Counted from the stretch's first letter, positions 26,440 through 35,670 are shown. The stretch is 45,710 nucleotides of DNA from Paracoccaceae bacterium (GCA_024742695.1 JANSXY010000027.1:1-45710); one strand, 5' to 3'. Notes: generated by a model from the sequence alone, not told the origin. Program-made: numbers and translations.

Positions 26440-28482
26440 CTACCACCGGATCCCGAACCGCAGCGCGTCGTAGATGCCGGCGTGGATGTTGCGCGCGGCT
26501 ACCGCGTCGCCGATCCGGTACAGCGCGAATGGGTCGCCTTCCTTGCGGTCGGGGAAGATTCCACCCGCCCTGTGCCCGGTCAGCGCCGCGTAGTTCACCG
26601 CGCCCCGGTTGCGGCTGAGCGGTTTCAGCGCGAAGTAGAGTTCGTCCATCGGCGTGGTCGCGTGTTCGGCCACCACCTGGTCGATCCGCCTCTCTTCCGA
26701 CCAGCCGGGCGCATAGTCCGACCCCAGCGTGGCGACCAGTTCGTTGCCCTCGCGCCGGATGCCGGCAACGCGGGTGTTGATCGTCACCCGCACGCCGAAT
26801 TCCTGGAAGGCGCGCATGTAGGGCGCGTGGTTCATGCCGCCGATATCGGCCGCGAGCATCCGCTCGGGGCTGACAAGCTCCACCTCCGCGCCGGCCCGCG
26901 CGATCACCTCCGCCGCGCTCATCCCCGCGTGGCTTGCCGCATCGTCGTAGACCAGCACGCGGCCGGCCGGTTTCACCGCGCCCGACAGGATGTCCCAGGT
27001 CGATACCGCCAGATCGTCGCCCGCCATGTCGGGCATCTGCGGCAGCCCGCCGGTGGCGATCACGACCACCTCGGGATCGAGGGCGAGCACATCCGCGGCC
27101 TCGGCATAGGCGTTGTAGCGGATCTCCACCCCCAGCCGGGCCAGTTCCGCCAGCCGCCAGTCGACGATTCCCACCAGTTCGCGGCGGCGCGGGTTGGCGG
27201 CAAGCAGGTTGACCTGCCCGCCCGCGCGGTCGGCGGCCTCCAGCAGCGTCACGGTATGGCCGCGTTCCGCCGCGACCCGCGCGGCCTCCAGCCCCGCCGG
27301 GCCGGCGCCGACCACCACCGCGCGCTTCGGCGTCCGGGCGCGCGGGATGACATGCGGCATCTCCGCCTCGCGCCCCGTCGCGGCGTTGTGGATGCACAGC
27401 GCCCCGCCACCCTCGTAGATCCGGTCCAGGCAATAGGTCGCGCCGACGCAGGGCCTGATCCGGTCCTCCTGCCCGGCCTTGACGCGGGCGACGATATGCG
27501 GATCGGCGATATGCGCCCGCGTCATCCCGACCATGTCCAGCTTGCCCGAGGCGATGGCGTGGCGCGCGGTCGCGACGTCGGGGATCCGCGCGGCATGGAA
27601 GACCGGGAATTTCGTCGCCTCCCGCACCTCGCCCGCGAAATCCAGATGCGGGGCCGAGGCCATGCCCTGCACCGGGATCACCCCGGTCAGCGCGGCATCG
27701 GTATCGATATGGCCGCGAATGAGGTTGATGAAATCGAACTTGCCCGAAGCGGCGATGCGCCGCGCGATCTCCATCCCTTCCTGCTTCGACAGGCCCTTGT
27801 CCCAGTCCTCGTCGGCGACCATGCGGATGCCGACGATGAAATCCGGGCCCACGGCGGCGCGCACCGCGTCGATCACCGCCCAGGTGAAGCGCAGCCGGTT
27901 GTCGAGGCTGCCGCCCCAGTCGTCCGCGCGCCGGTTGGTGGCGGGGGACCAGAAACTGTCCATCAGGTGGCCGTAGGATTCGAACTCGATCCCGTCCAGA
28001 CCGGCGGCCTGCATCCTTTGCGCCGCCGTGGCGTAATCGGCCACGATCCGCTCGATATCCCAGTCCTCCGCCTCCTTCGGGAAGGCCCGGTGGGCGGGCT
28101 CGCGCACCGGGCTGGCCGACAGGACCGGCAGCCAGAACCCCTTGTTCCAGCCGGTGCGGCGGCCCAGATGGGTCAGCTGGATCATCACCGCGCAGCCTTC
28201 CTCGTGGCAGTCCTGCACCAGCCGCTTCATCGGCTCCACGATCTCGTCGCGCCAGGCGTGAAGGTTGCCGAAGGCCTCGGGACTGTCCTGGCTGACGATG
28301 GCGGACCCGGCCGTCATCGTCAGCGCGATGCCGCCCTTGGCCTTCTCGCGATGGTAAAGCCGGTAGCGTTCCAGCGGCAGCCCGTCCTCGGAATAGCTGG
28401 GCTCATGCGCCGTCGACATCACCCGGTTCTTCAGCCACAGATGCTTCAGGCGGTAGGGCTGCATCAGCGGATCGTTGGACAT
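26440..28482 (-). CDS. NADH:flavin oxidoreductase, trimethylamine dehydrogenase / dimethylglycine demethylase type
   Basis: A 680-residue protein. An old-yellow-enzyme FMN barrel (about 1-335) starts LMQPYRLKHLWLKNR and contains GIEFESYGHLMDSFWSP. An iron-sulfur loop and a C-terminal FAD/NAD(P) domain with VVGAGPAGLEAA (about 385-397) follow. This is the architecture of TMADH, 2,4-dienoyl-CoA reductase and DgcA/N-methylproline demethylases. The Fe-S loop reads C345-x2-A348-x2-C351-x11-C363, so one of four usual Cys ligands is Ala. Demethylation of an N-methylated compound is a reasonable guess. ATG 28482 follows GGGAGAGG. No electron-transfer partner genes are adjacent. Confidence 0.87.
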   Translation of the reverse strand: MSNDPLMQPYRLKHLWLKNRVMSTAHEPSYSEDGLPLERYRLYHREKAKGGIALTMTAGSAIVSQDSPEAFGNLHAWRDEIVEPMKRLVQDCHEEGCAVMIQLTHLGRRTGWNKGFWLPVLSASPVREPAHRAFPKEAEDWDIERIVADYATAAQRMQAAGLDGIEFESYGHLMDSFWSPATNRRADDWGGSLDNRLRFTWAVIDAVRAAVGPDFIVGIRMVADEDWDKGLSKQEGMEIARRIAASGKFDFINLIRGHIDTDAALTGVIPVQGMASAPHLDFAGEVREATKFPVFHAARIPDVATARHAIASGKLDMVGMTRAHIADPHIVARVKAGQEDRIRPCVGATYCLDRIYEGGGALCIHNAATGREAEMPHVIPRARTPKRAVVVGAGPAGLEAARVAAERGHTVTLLEAADRAGGQVNLLAANPRRRELVGIVDWRLAELARLGVEIRYNAYAEAADVLALDPEVVVIATGGLPQMPDMAGDDLAVSTWDILSGAVKPAGRVLVYDDAASHAGMSAAEVIARAGAEVELVSPERMLAADIGGMNHAPYMRAFQEFGVRVTINTRVAGIRREGNELVATLGSDYAPGWSEERRIDQVVAEHATTPMDELYFALKPLSRNRGAVNYAALTGHRAGGIFPDRKEGDPFALYRIGDAVAARNIHAGIYDALRFGIRW

Positions 28483-28585
28483 CGGCCTCTCCCTGTTTCG
28501 TCCCATCCTCGTCACCTGCCCCCTTCCCACGCTGGCCCGTTCGCGTCATGACGGGGCCGGTGCGCGGCATCGGGAGGGCGGCGGA

Positions 28586-29992
28586 ATGGATATCATCGGC
28601 AAGCTTCGGGCGATCCTCGGCCCGGCACAAGTGCTCACCGGCGCGGATGCCGCGCGCTACGGCCGGGAATGGACGGGCAAGTATCGCTGGCAGCCGCGGG
28701 CCGTCGCCCGGCCCGGCACGACGGCCGAGGTGTCCGAGACGGTCCGCGCCGCCGCGGAGGCCGGGCTGGCGATCGTGCCGGTCGGGGGCCACACCGGGCT
28801 GACCGGCGCGACCGAGGCGGAGGGCGCGCTGATGATCTCGCTGGAACGGATGAACCGGATCCGGCAGATCCGGCCCGAGGCCCGCGTCGCGGTGGTCGAG
28901 GCCGGCGTGGTGCTGTCGCGGCTGCACGACGCCGCCGCGGCGCATGACCTCGTGTTCCCGCTGACCTTCGGCGCCCGCGGCTCGGCGATGATCGGCGGCT
29001 GCCTTGCCACCAACGCGGGCGGCTCGAACGTGCTGCGCTACGGCTCCACCCGCGGCCTGTGCCTGGGGCTGGAGGCGGTGCTGGCCGACGGCCGGGTGCT
29101 GAACCTGATGACGGAACTGCACAAGGACAATTCCGGCTACGACCTGAAAGACCTGTTCATCGGCTCCGAGGGCACGCTCGGGATCATCACCGCCGCCGTG
29201 CTGAAACTGGTGCCGAAGCCGCGCGCCTATGCCACCGCGCTGGTGGCGATGCCCGGCCTCGCCCCGGCGCTGGGGCTGCTGAACCGGCTGCGGGAACGCA
29301 CCGGCGGCGGGGTCGAGGCCTTCGAATACATGCCCGCCGTCTATGCCGCGCGGCTGGCCCGGCATCGGCCCGACCTGGCCTTCCCGTTCACCCCGGACCC
29401 GCCCGCCACGATCCTCGTCGAGGTCGGCGCGACCGCCCCGGCGCTGTGCAACCCGGAACCGGACGGCACGCTCCCGCTGACCGTGATGCTGGAGGACGCG
29501 CTGGCCGAGGCGATCGAGGCCGGCGCGGCCAGCGATGCCGTCGTCGCCCGGACCGAGGCGCAGCGCGCCGAATTCTGGGCCCGGCGCGAGGCGGCGGCGG
29601 AAATCACGCTGACCGAAACCCCGATCGTCGACACCGATATCGCGGTGCCGCTCGACCGGGTGGAAACGTTCCTCGCCCGGATGCACCAGCGCCTTGCCGG
29701 GATCGACCCGAAGGCGCGCGAGATGGTCGTCGCGCACCTGGGCGACGGCAACGTGCACTACACCGCCTATCCCTCGCGCGACGATCCCGCGCTGGGCGAC
29801 GCGATCCGCGCGGCGGTGGACGAGGTCGCCACCGCGCTTGGCGGCTCGTTTTCGGCCGAACACGGCGTGGGGCTGTCGAAGAAGGGCTCGATGGCGCGGC
29901 TGAAGGATCCGGTCGCGCTTGAGGTGATGCGCGCGATCAAGGCCGCCTTCGACCCCGAGGGCCGGATGAACCCCGGCAAGCTTCTGCCCTGA
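28586..29992 (+). CDS. FAD-linked D-2-hydroxyacid dehydrogenase (GlcD/D-lactate dehydrogenase type)
   Basis: A 468-residue VAO/PCMH-family oxidoreductase. The FAD domain carries PVGGHTGLTGAT (about 70-81), ATNAGGSNVLRYG (about 137-149) and GSEGTLGIIT (about 193-202). The C-terminal FAD-oxidase domain has HLGDGNVHY and ends [14 protein letters not shown], typical of glycolate oxidase GlcD, D-lactate dehydrogenase and D-2-hydroxyglutarate dehydrogenase. The substrate cannot be fixed from sequence. ATG 28586 follows GGGAGG. The gene is convergent with hemC, whose open frame overlaps its last 56 nt. Confidence 0.9.
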   Translation: MDIIGKLRAILGPAQVLTGADAARYGREWTGKYRWQPRAVARPGTTAEVSETVRAAAEAGLAIVPVGGHTGLTGATEAEGALMISLERMNRIRQIRPEARVAVVEAGVVLSRLHDAAAAHDLVFPLTFGARGSAMIGGCLATNAGGSNVLRYGSTRGLCLGLEAVLADGRVLNLMTELHKDNSGYDLKDLFIGSEGTLGIITAAVLKLVPKPRAYATALVAMPGLAPALGLLNRLRERTGGGVEAFEYMPAVYAARLARHRPDLAFPFTPDPPATILVEVGATAPALCNPEPDGTLPLTVMLEDALAEAIEAGAASDAVVARTEAQRAEFWARREAAAEITLTETPIVDTDIAVPLDRVETFLARMHQRLAGIDPKAREMVVAHLGDGNVHYTAYPSRDDPALGDAIRAAVDEVATALGGSFSAEHGVGLSKKGSMARLKDPVALEVMRAIKAAFDPEGRMNPGKLLP

Positions 29993-30950
29993 CGCCTGCC
30001 GCGACGGGCCTCAGCGCCAGTCGAAGAACCCCGGCCCGGCCCAGCAGCCGGCGCGCAAGGTCGCGGCCCAGCGCCGCGCCCTCGGCCGCCGGCCCGCGGA
30101 TCTCGTCGGCCACGGCCTCGGACCCGTCGGGGCGCAGGATCTCGCCGCGAAGCCAGACCTCGCCGTCGTCCAGCAGCGCCAGCCCCGCGATCGGCGTCTC
30201 GCACGATCCGTCCAGTTCGGCGAGGAACCCGCGTTCGGCATCCAGCCGCAACCCGGTGTCACGGTGGTGGATGGCCGCCAGCATCGCCGCCACGCGGTCG
30301 TCGGCCACCCGCCGCTCTACCCCGATCGCGCCCTGCGCCACGGCGGGCAGCATCTCCTCGGGGTCGATCGGGCCGCGCGCGACATCCGCCATGCCCAGCC
30401 GGTTGAGCCCAGCCATCGCCAGGAAGGTCGCCACGGCCACGCCGTCCTCGAGCTTCCGCAGCCGGGTCTGCACGTTGCCGCGAAACTCCACCAACTGCAG
30501 GTCGGGCCGGCGATGCGCCAGTTGCGCCCGCCGCCTGAGGCTGGAGGAACCGACGATCGCGCCCTGCGGCAGATCGGCGATTCCCGCCGCCGAGGGCGAG
30601 ACGAAGGCATCGCGCACGTCCTCGCGCGGCAGGTAGCAATCGATCACCAGCCCGGCCGGCTGCTCCACCGGCATGTCCTTCATCGAATGCACCGCGATGT
30701 CGATGCCGCCGTCGATCAGCGCCTCCTCGATCTCGCGGGTGAACAGGCCCTTGCCGCCGATTTCCTTCAGCGCCTTGTCCAGCACCTGGTCGCCGGTGAC
30801 CTTGATCACAACGATCTCGAAGGCCGCCTCGGGCAGGTCATGCGCCGCCATCAGCCGGGCGCGGGTCTCGTGGGCCTGCGCCAGCGCCAGCGGCGAACCG
30901 CGGGTGCCGATGCGCAGGGGACGGTCGGGTGTGGGCATGTCCTGTGTCAT
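29937..30950 (-). CDS. hemC: porphobilinogen deaminase, apparently frameshifted at the C-terminus
   Basis: HemC joins four porphobilinogens into hydroxymethylbilane. [13 protein letters not shown] (13-25), [27 protein letters not shown] (134-140), [12 protein letters not shown] and the dipyrromethane-cofactor Cys C250 (GSCETPIAG) are all present. Beyond about residue 306 the frame reads [12 protein letters not shown] and runs on to 29937. The natural-looking ending GFFDWR-stop lies in another frame, ending at 30011. Removing one G from the GGGG run complementary to 30029-30032 would restore RAGFFDWR-stop. This is either a real frameshift or a sequencing error. ATG 30950 or ATG 30938 may start translation. 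It is divergent from hemE. Confidence 0.9.
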   Translation of the reverse strand: MTQDMPTPDRPLRIGTRGSPLALAQAHETRARLMAAHDLPEAAFEIVVIKVTGDQVLDKALKEIGGKGLFTREIEEALIDGGIDIAVHSMKDMPVEQPAGLVIDCYLPREDVRDAFVSPSAAGIADLPQGAIVGSSSLRRRAQLAHRRPDLQLVEFRGNVQTRLRKLEDGVAVATFLAMAGLNRLGMADVARGPIDPEEMLPAVAQGAIGVERRVADDRVAAMLAAIHHRDTGLRLDAERGFLAELDGSCETPIAGLALLDDGEVWLRGEILRPDGSEAVADEIRGPAAEGAALGRDLARRLLGRAGVLRLALRPVAAGVRAEACRGSSGPRGRRRP

Positions 30951-30957
30951 GGCCGAA

Positions 30958-30986
30958 GCCTTACCCGCACGTCAGCCCCCTGACAA
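30958..30986 (-). promoter_or_regulatory. possible hemC promoter with internal palindrome
   Basis: On the minus strand TTGTCA (30986-30981), a 17-bp spacer and TAAGGC (30963-30958) make a plausible sigma-70 promoter. It would start transcription almost at ATG 30950. GTCAG-CCCC-CTGAC (30971-30984) is a perfect palindrome covering the spacer and part of the -35. The regulator is unknown. Confidence 0.35.
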
Positions 30987-31063
30987 CGCCCGAGACCCGG
31001 CTGCGCGCAAGGATTGACACGCGCCGCGCAAGCGGCGACGCAGGGACAACCAAGGAGGCCCCG

Positions 31064-32095
31064 ATGAGTGACAAGACGATCCTGCGCGCCCTTGCGGGCG
31101 AGGTGCTGCCCACCCCGCCGGTCTGGCTGATGCGGCAGGCCGGGCGCTACCTGCCCGAATACCGCGCCACCCGCGCGCAGGCGGGGGATTTCCTGTCGCT
31201 GTGCTACACGCCCGATCTCGCCGCCGAGGTCACCCTGCAACCGATCCGCCGCTTCGGCTTCGACGCGGCGATCCTGTTCGCCGACATCCTGCTGCTGCCG
31301 CAGGCGCTGGGCCCGAAACTGTGGTTCGTCACCGGCGAGGGGCCGCGGATGGAAACCACCACCACCGCGGCCGGGGTCGCGGCGTTGAAGCCGGTCGAGG
31401 CGATCCACGACACGCTCGCGCCGGTCTACGAGACCGTGCGCATCCTCGCCCGCGAACTCCCGCGCGAGGTCACGCTGATCGGCTTCGCCGGCGCGCCCTG
31501 GACGGTGGCGACCTACATGACCGCCGGTCGCGGCACCAAGGACCAGGCCCCCGCCCACGCGATGAAGGCCGAGGACCGCGCCGCCTTCGGTGCGCTGATC
31601 GACAAGATCACCGAGGCGACGATCGAATATCTCTCGGAACAGGTGAATGCCGGGGCCGAGGTGGTGAAGCTCTTCGACAGTTGGGCCGGCAGCCTCAAGG
31701 GCCAGGATTTCGACGATTTCGCCCTCGCCCCCGCGCGCCGGATCATCGCCGAGATGAAAAGCCGCTATCCCGGCCTGCCGGTCATCGCCTTCCCGCGCGA
31801 GGCCGGCGAACGCTACATCGGCTTCGCCGCCGCCACCGGCGCCGATTGCGTCGCGCTCGACAACTCGGTCGACGCCGAATGGGCCGCGGCGCATGTCCAG
31901 ACCGGCGGCTGCGTGCAGGGCAATCTCGATCCCCGGCACATGGTCACCGGCGGGCAGGCCCTTGTCGACGAGACGCGCCGCATCGTCCAGGCCTTCTCGA
32001 ACGGCCCGCATATCTTCAACCTCGGCCACGGCATCACGCCCGAGGCCGATCCCGACAACGTCACGCTTCTGATCGAGACGATCCGCAACGGGTGA
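31064..32095 (+). CDS. hemE: uroporphyrinogen decarboxylase
   Basis: A 343-residue HemE that decarboxylates uroporphyrinogen III to coproporphyrinogen III in the cytoplasm. Hallmarks: [16 protein letters not shown] near residues 19-34 (substrate-binding Arg residues), [32 protein letters not shown] and the ending [17 protein letters not shown] 31064 has AAGGAGG upstream. It is divergent from hemC, with a TTGACA at 31014-31019 that could be its -35, though no good -10 is seen. Confidence 0.96.
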   Translation: MSDKTILRALAGEVLPTPPVWLMRQAGRYLPEYRATRAQAGDFLSLCYTPDLAAEVTLQPIRRFGFDAAILFADILLLPQALGPKLWFVTGEGPRMETTTTAAGVAALKPVEAIHDTLAPVYETVRILARELPREVTLIGFAGAPWTVATYMTAGRGTKDQAPAHAMKAEDRAAFGALIDKITEATIEYLSEQVNAGAEVVKLFDSWAGSLKGQDFDDFALAPARRIIAEMKSRYPGLPVIAFPREAGERYIGFAAATGADCVALDNSVDAEWAAAHVQTGGCVQGNLDPRHMVTGGQALVDETRRIVQAFSNGPHIFNLGHGITPEADPDNVTLLIETIRNG

Positions 32096-32102
32096 GTCGA
32101 CG

Positions 32103-32134
32103 GGCGGTCAGGGATCGCCCGCAGGGCGACCGCC
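32103..32134 (+). terminator. bulged hairpin after hemE
   Basis: GGCGG (32103-32107) pairs with CCGCC (32130-32134), and inner TCGCCC (32115-32120) with GGGCGA (32124-32129) around a GCA loop, leaving a 7-nt bulge. It starts 7 nt after the hemE stop. There is no T-run. Confidence 0.35.
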
Positions 32135-32275
32135 GAAGGCGGCGCGGCACGCGTCCTTGACGGGCCGGCGACTCGCCCAGACCATCGAGGGGGCGTCTGA
32201 AGGGGCAGAAGGCCGCTTCAGGCGCTTCCCCAGCCGATCCCCGGCCGGGTCGGTGCGAAACGGCCGCCGCCGGGC

Positions 32276-32295
32276 GCCCCGCCGCCGGGCGGGGC
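32276..32295 (-). terminator. 8-bp hairpin after hemF
   Basis: GCCCCGCC (32276-32283), loop GCCG, GGCGGGGC (32288-32295), 41 nt past the hemF stop on the minus strand. A stable stem without a T-run. Together with the hemE hairpin it separates the two convergent heme genes; the rest of 32096-32336 shows nothing else. Confidence 0.35.
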
Positions 32296-32336
32296 TCGAT
32301 GCCCCGCGCGGCGGCAAACCCGTCGGGGTCGCGCGC

Positions 32337-33227
32337 TCAGGGCCATTTCGCCACCGGCGGCAAGCTCATCAGCACCGCGTTGGCGTCATGGCCGGTGGCA
32401 AGGCCGAACTTCGTGCCGCGGTCGTAGACGAGGTTGTATTCGGCATAAAGCCCGCGGTGGACCAACTGCGCCTCGCGGTCGGCCTCGGTCCAGGCCTGCC
32501 CGCGCCGGCGCTCGGTGACCGGCAGGAAGGCGGGCAGGAAGGCGCGGCCCACGTCCTGCGTGAAGGCGAAATCGCGCTCCCAGTCGCCGGTGTTGAGATC
32601 GTCGTAGAAGATGCCGCCGACGCCCCGCGCCCGGCCCCGGTGCGGCACGAAGAAATACTCGTCCGCCCAGGCCTTGTAACGGTCGTAGAGATCGGCGCCA
32701 TGCCCGTCGCAGGCGCCTTTCAGCACCGCGTGGAACGCCGCCGTATCCTCGCCGTACTCGATGCAGGGGTTCAGGTCCGATCCGCCGCCGAACCACCAGG
32801 CGTGCGGGGTCCAGAACATCCGCGTGTTCATGTGAACCGCCGGGCAATGCGGGTTCTGCATATGCGCCACCAGGCTGATGCCCGAGGCCCAGAACCGCGG
32901 ATCGTCTTCCATCCCCGGCACGCCGCGCGCGGCCATCGCCTTCTGCGCCGCCGCACCCAGCCGGCCATGCACGGTGGAGACGTTGACGCCGACCTTCTCG
33001 AACACCCGGCCGCCGCGCATCACGCTCATCAGCCCGCCGCCGGCATCCGATCCGTCATCGCTGGCGCGCACCGTCTCGCTCACCTCGAACCGGCCGGCGG
33101 GCAGGGTGGCGGTGGGCCCCGTGGCCTGGCTGTCTTCCTGCGCCTCGAAGGCGGCCACGATCTCGTCGCGCAACTGCCGGAACCAGGCCGATGCGCGGGC
33201 CTTGCGATCGTCGAAATCCTCGGTCAT
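32337..33227 (-). CDS. hemF: oxygen-dependent coproporphyrinogen III oxidase
   Basis: A 296-residue HemF that converts coproporphyrinogen III to protoporphyrinogen IX with O2. Conserved stretches include GGGLMSVMRGGRVFEKVGVN (split over about 63-82), NPHCPAVHMNTRMF, WWFGGGSDLNP (about 144-154) and GGIFYDDLNTGDW. The length is normal. It is convergent with hemE. It serves aerobic heme synthesis; the oxygen-independent HemN is not in the window. Confidence 0.96.
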   Translation of the reverse strand: MTEDFDDRKARASAWFRQLRDEIVAAFEAQEDSQATGPTATLPAGRFEVSETVRASDDGSDAGGGLMSVMRGGRVFEKVGVNVSTVHGRLGAAAQKAMAARGVPGMEDDPRFWASGISLVAHMQNPHCPAVHMNTRMFWTPHAWWFGGGSDLNPCIEYGEDTAAFHAVLKGACDGHGADLYDRYKAWADEYFFVPHRGRARGVGGIFYDDLNTGDWERDFAFTQDVGRAFLPAFLPVTERRRGQAWTEADREAQLVHRGLYAEYNLVYDRGTKFGLATGHDANAVLMSLPPVAKWP

Positions 33228-33339
33228 TCGATCCTCCCTCGAAGCTTCCCTTCAGCTAGCAGGTCCGCGGCGCCGCGACCAGACGCTGACAAGGACCGCA
33301 CCGCAGGCTAGACTCGCGCCGTCCGACCCGGAGGTTCAG

Positions 33340-33735
33340 ATGCGTCGTCTGCTGATTGGCTGTCTCGCGCTGCTGGCCGCCTGCGCCACCCCGCAGGAGG
33401 CCTGCGTCAACTCCGCCATGCGCGAGTTGCGCGTCATCGACCGGCTGGTGGCGGAGGTTCGCGGCAATCTCGACCGCGGCTACGCGCTGGTGGAGCGGAC
33501 GGCCTGGCGGCGCAGCTGGCAACTGTGCGACCCGCCCGTCGCCGCAACCGAGGACAGCCCGGCGCAGCCGGCGCGGTGGTGCTGGGTGCGCGAACCCTAC
33601 ACGGTGACCGACAGGGTGCCGATCGACCCGGTGGCGGAACGCCGCAAGCTTGACGGCCTGATCGAGCGGCGCGCGGCCGAGGCGCGGCGCGCCGAGGCGG
33701 CGGTGGCCGAATGCCGGGCGCTCTATCCCGAATAG
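33340..33735 (+). CDS. putative lipoprotein of unknown function
   Basis: A 131-residue protein with a lipoprotein signal: MRRLLIGCLALLAAC with lipobox LAAC, predicted lipidated Cys at 15. The mature part has several further Cys residues and is Arg/Glu-rich and helical at the C-terminus (LIERRAAEARRAEAAVAEC). Similar short lipoproteins occur in related alphaproteobacteria without a known role. ATG 33340 follows GGAGG. Confidence 0.7.
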   Translation: MRRLLIGCLALLAACATPQEACVNSAMRELRVIDRLVAEVRGNLDRGYALVERTAWRRSWQLCDPPVAATEDSPAQPARWCWVREPYTVTDRVPIDPVAERRKLDGLIERRAAEARRAEAAVAECRALYPE

Positions 33736-33744
33736 GCCAACAGG

Positions 33745-34557
33745 TCAGTGCGCCGGCGCGCCGACCGGGTCCAGCAGCATCCGCCCGCCATCGACGGTGA
33801 CGATCTGCCCGGTCAGGAAGGGCGCCGCATCCGAGGCAAGGAACTGCACGGTTTCCGCGATCTCCGTGGCCGGGGCGATCCGGCCCATCGGCGTACCCTT
33901 GGTGATCTTCAGCCGCCATTCCGGGGTTTCCTTGAGCGCGTTCTGCAGGCTCGCGCTCATCACGCTGCCGAAGGACACGCCGTTCACCCGCACCCGGTGC
34001 GGCGCCAGCGCCAGCGCCAGCGACCGCGTCGCCTGGTCGAGCGCGGCGGCGGAAACCGAATAGGCCAGAAGCTCGGGATGACTGCGCTGGCTGACGATCG
34101 AACTGATGTTCACGATCACGCCCGCCGTCTCGTCCTCGTTGCCGTCGCGTTCGGCCTGGGCGATCATCCGCTTCGCCGTGGCCTGGCTGAGCTTGACCGT
34201 GCCGAGCAGGTTCTGGCGCAGCATCGTCTCCAGCGCGGCATCATCGCCCAGCGGATCGGAGCGCATGACCTGGCGTGCGGCGTTGACCAGGATATCGACC
34301 CGGTCGAAGGCATCGGCGGTGGCGGAAAGCAGGTTGGCGACCGTCAGCTTCTCGCACAGGTCGCCGGCAAAGAACCGTGCCGGCCCCTCGCCATCGGCAT
34401 TGCCGGCCTCGCCGAATTCCTCGGCCAGCCTGTCCTCGTCGAGATCGGCGCACATCACGTTGGCCCCGCGGGCGAGGAAATGCCGCGCGATGGCAAGGCC
34501 GAGGCCGTTGGCGGCGCCGGTCACGATGGCGGTCTTGCCGGAGATCGAAAGGGACAT
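33745..34557 (-). CDS. SDR-family protein lacking the catalytic lysine
   Basis: A 270-residue short-chain dehydrogenase fold: cofactor motif TGAANGLG (13-20), acidic residue DLDED after strand 2 (suggesting NAD preference), VNAAR in place of the usual NNAG, S152/S153, Y166 and the end PFLTGQIVTVDGG. The YxxxK motif reads YSVSA, so Lys is Ala at 170. Such a protein may be a pseudoenzyme, a regulator or an enzyme with altered chemistry. ATG 34557 begins the fold directly (MSLSISGKTA); the frame upstream has no homology. The neighbouring RsmC gene is on the same strand. Confidence 0.85.
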   Translation of the reverse strand: MSLSISGKTAIVTGAANGLGLAIARHFLARGANVMCADLDEDRLAEEFGEAGNADGEGPARFFAGDLCEKLTVANLLSATADAFDRVDILVNAARQVMRSDPLGDDAALETMLRQNLLGTVKLSQATAKRMIAQAERDGNEDETAGVIVNISSIVSQRSHPELLAYSVSAAALDQATRSLALALAPHRVRVNGVSFGSVMSASLQNALKETPEWRLKITKGTPMGRIAPATEIAETVQFLASDAAPFLTGQIVTVDGGRMLLDPVGAPAH

Positions 34558-34610
34558 GTCGGTTCCAAACTGATTCTGGGGGCGCAGAGTAGCGGCTTTC
34601 CCGCCGCGGT

Positions 34611-35648
34611 TCACCCGCGGGAACGCCGGCGGACCGCACCGGGCGCGAGTTTGCCCCCGCGACCCGGTCCGGCGGCGGCAAACAGCTTGAACCCGCCGGT
34701 TCCGCCGATTTCCGTGACCTCCTGGAACGCCTGCCGCAGCACGGCCTCGTAGGGCAGGTGCCGGTTGGCAACCATCCATAACCGGCCCTGCGGCACCAGC
34801 ATCGTCGACGCGGCGCGGATGAAGGCCTGGCCGAGGTCGGGTTCCGCGGCCCGGCCAGAGTGGAACGGCGGGTTCATCACGATCCCGTCGAACGGCGCCT
34901 CGGGACGGAACCGCGTGACATCGGCCCAGTGAAACCGCGCGCGCGGGTCGGCGATGTTGCGGCGCGCGCAGTCCAGCGCGACGTGATCGGCCTCGACGAG
35001 GTGCAGCTCTTCCACCTCGGGGCGGGTCAGCACCTGCGCGGCCAGCCAGCCCCAGCCGGCGCCGAGATCGGCGATCCGCGGCGGCATCCGGTCCGGCAGC
35101 GCCGCGGCCAGCGCGACCGAGCCGGGATCGGGACCGTCGGCGGAAAACACCCCCGGCAGCGTCACGAAGCCCGGCGCGACCTCTACCGCGCGGGCGCGCC
35201 AGTCGGCGAAGGCGTCCGCCCCCGGCGCGGCGAACGCCGCGACCTTGCCATGCGCCTTCGACAGCACCTCTCCGACGCCGGCGCGCGCGCGCAGGTCGCG
35301 CAGCGTCGGCTCCACCCCGTCGGTCTTCTGCCCGTCGATCCAGACCGGCGCGCCGGCCGGCACCGTCGCCACCGCCGCGGCGATCCGGGCGCGGCCCGCC
35401 GTGCGGGCGCGGGGCAGGAAGACGATCGCGGCCGCCGCGGCCGTGCCTTCGGGGATCGCGGCCGCCACCTGCCAGCCGCGCGCCGCCCAGGCGTCGTGGT
35501 CGGGCCGCATCGGCTGCACGATCAGCGTTCGGTCGCGCGGCAGTGCTGACAGGTCCGCCCCCGCAGGCGGGCCGATCGCCAGCACCGTTCCGGCGGCCGG
35601 AAGCGCGTCGCCGCCCGCAAGGGCGAGGGTGAGGCGGGAGGCACTCAT
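34611..35648 (-). CDS. rsmC: class I SAM methyltransferase, RsmC/RlmG-like
   Basis: A 345-residue protein with two methyltransferase-like halves as in RsmC (16S rRNA m2G1207). The N-terminal half is degenerate. The C-terminal half has the SAM motif IADLGAGWGWLA (about 192-203), an acidic residue in LVEADH and the catalytic NPPFH motif (about 259-263). The end is basic and Gly/Arg-rich. RlmG or another guanine-N2 rRNA methyltransferase is the main alternative. Confidence 0.83.
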   Translation of the reverse strand: MSASRLTLALAGGDALPAAGTVLAIGPPAGADLSALPRDRTLIVQPMRPDHDAWAARGWQVAAAIPEGTAAAAAIVFLPRARTAGRARIAAAVATVPAGAPVWIDGQKTDGVEPTLRDLRARAGVGEVLSKAHGKVAAFAAPGADAFADWRARAVEVAPGFVTLPGVFSADGPDPGSVALAAALPDRMPPRIADLGAGWGWLAAQVLTRPEVEELHLVEADHVALDCARRNIADPRARFHWADVTRFRPEAPFDGIVMNPPFHSGRAAEPDLGQAFIRAASTMLVPQGRLWMVANRHLPYEAVLRQAFQEVTEIGGTGGFKLFAAAGPGRGGKLAPGAVRRRSRG

Positions 35649-35670
35649 CGCGGCACGCCGGGGACCGGCG

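Noticed and set aside
31014-31029. TTGACACGCGCCGCGC upstream of hemE as an FNR box
   Set aside because: The right half does not match GTCAA/ATCAA. It is better read as a possible -35 element.
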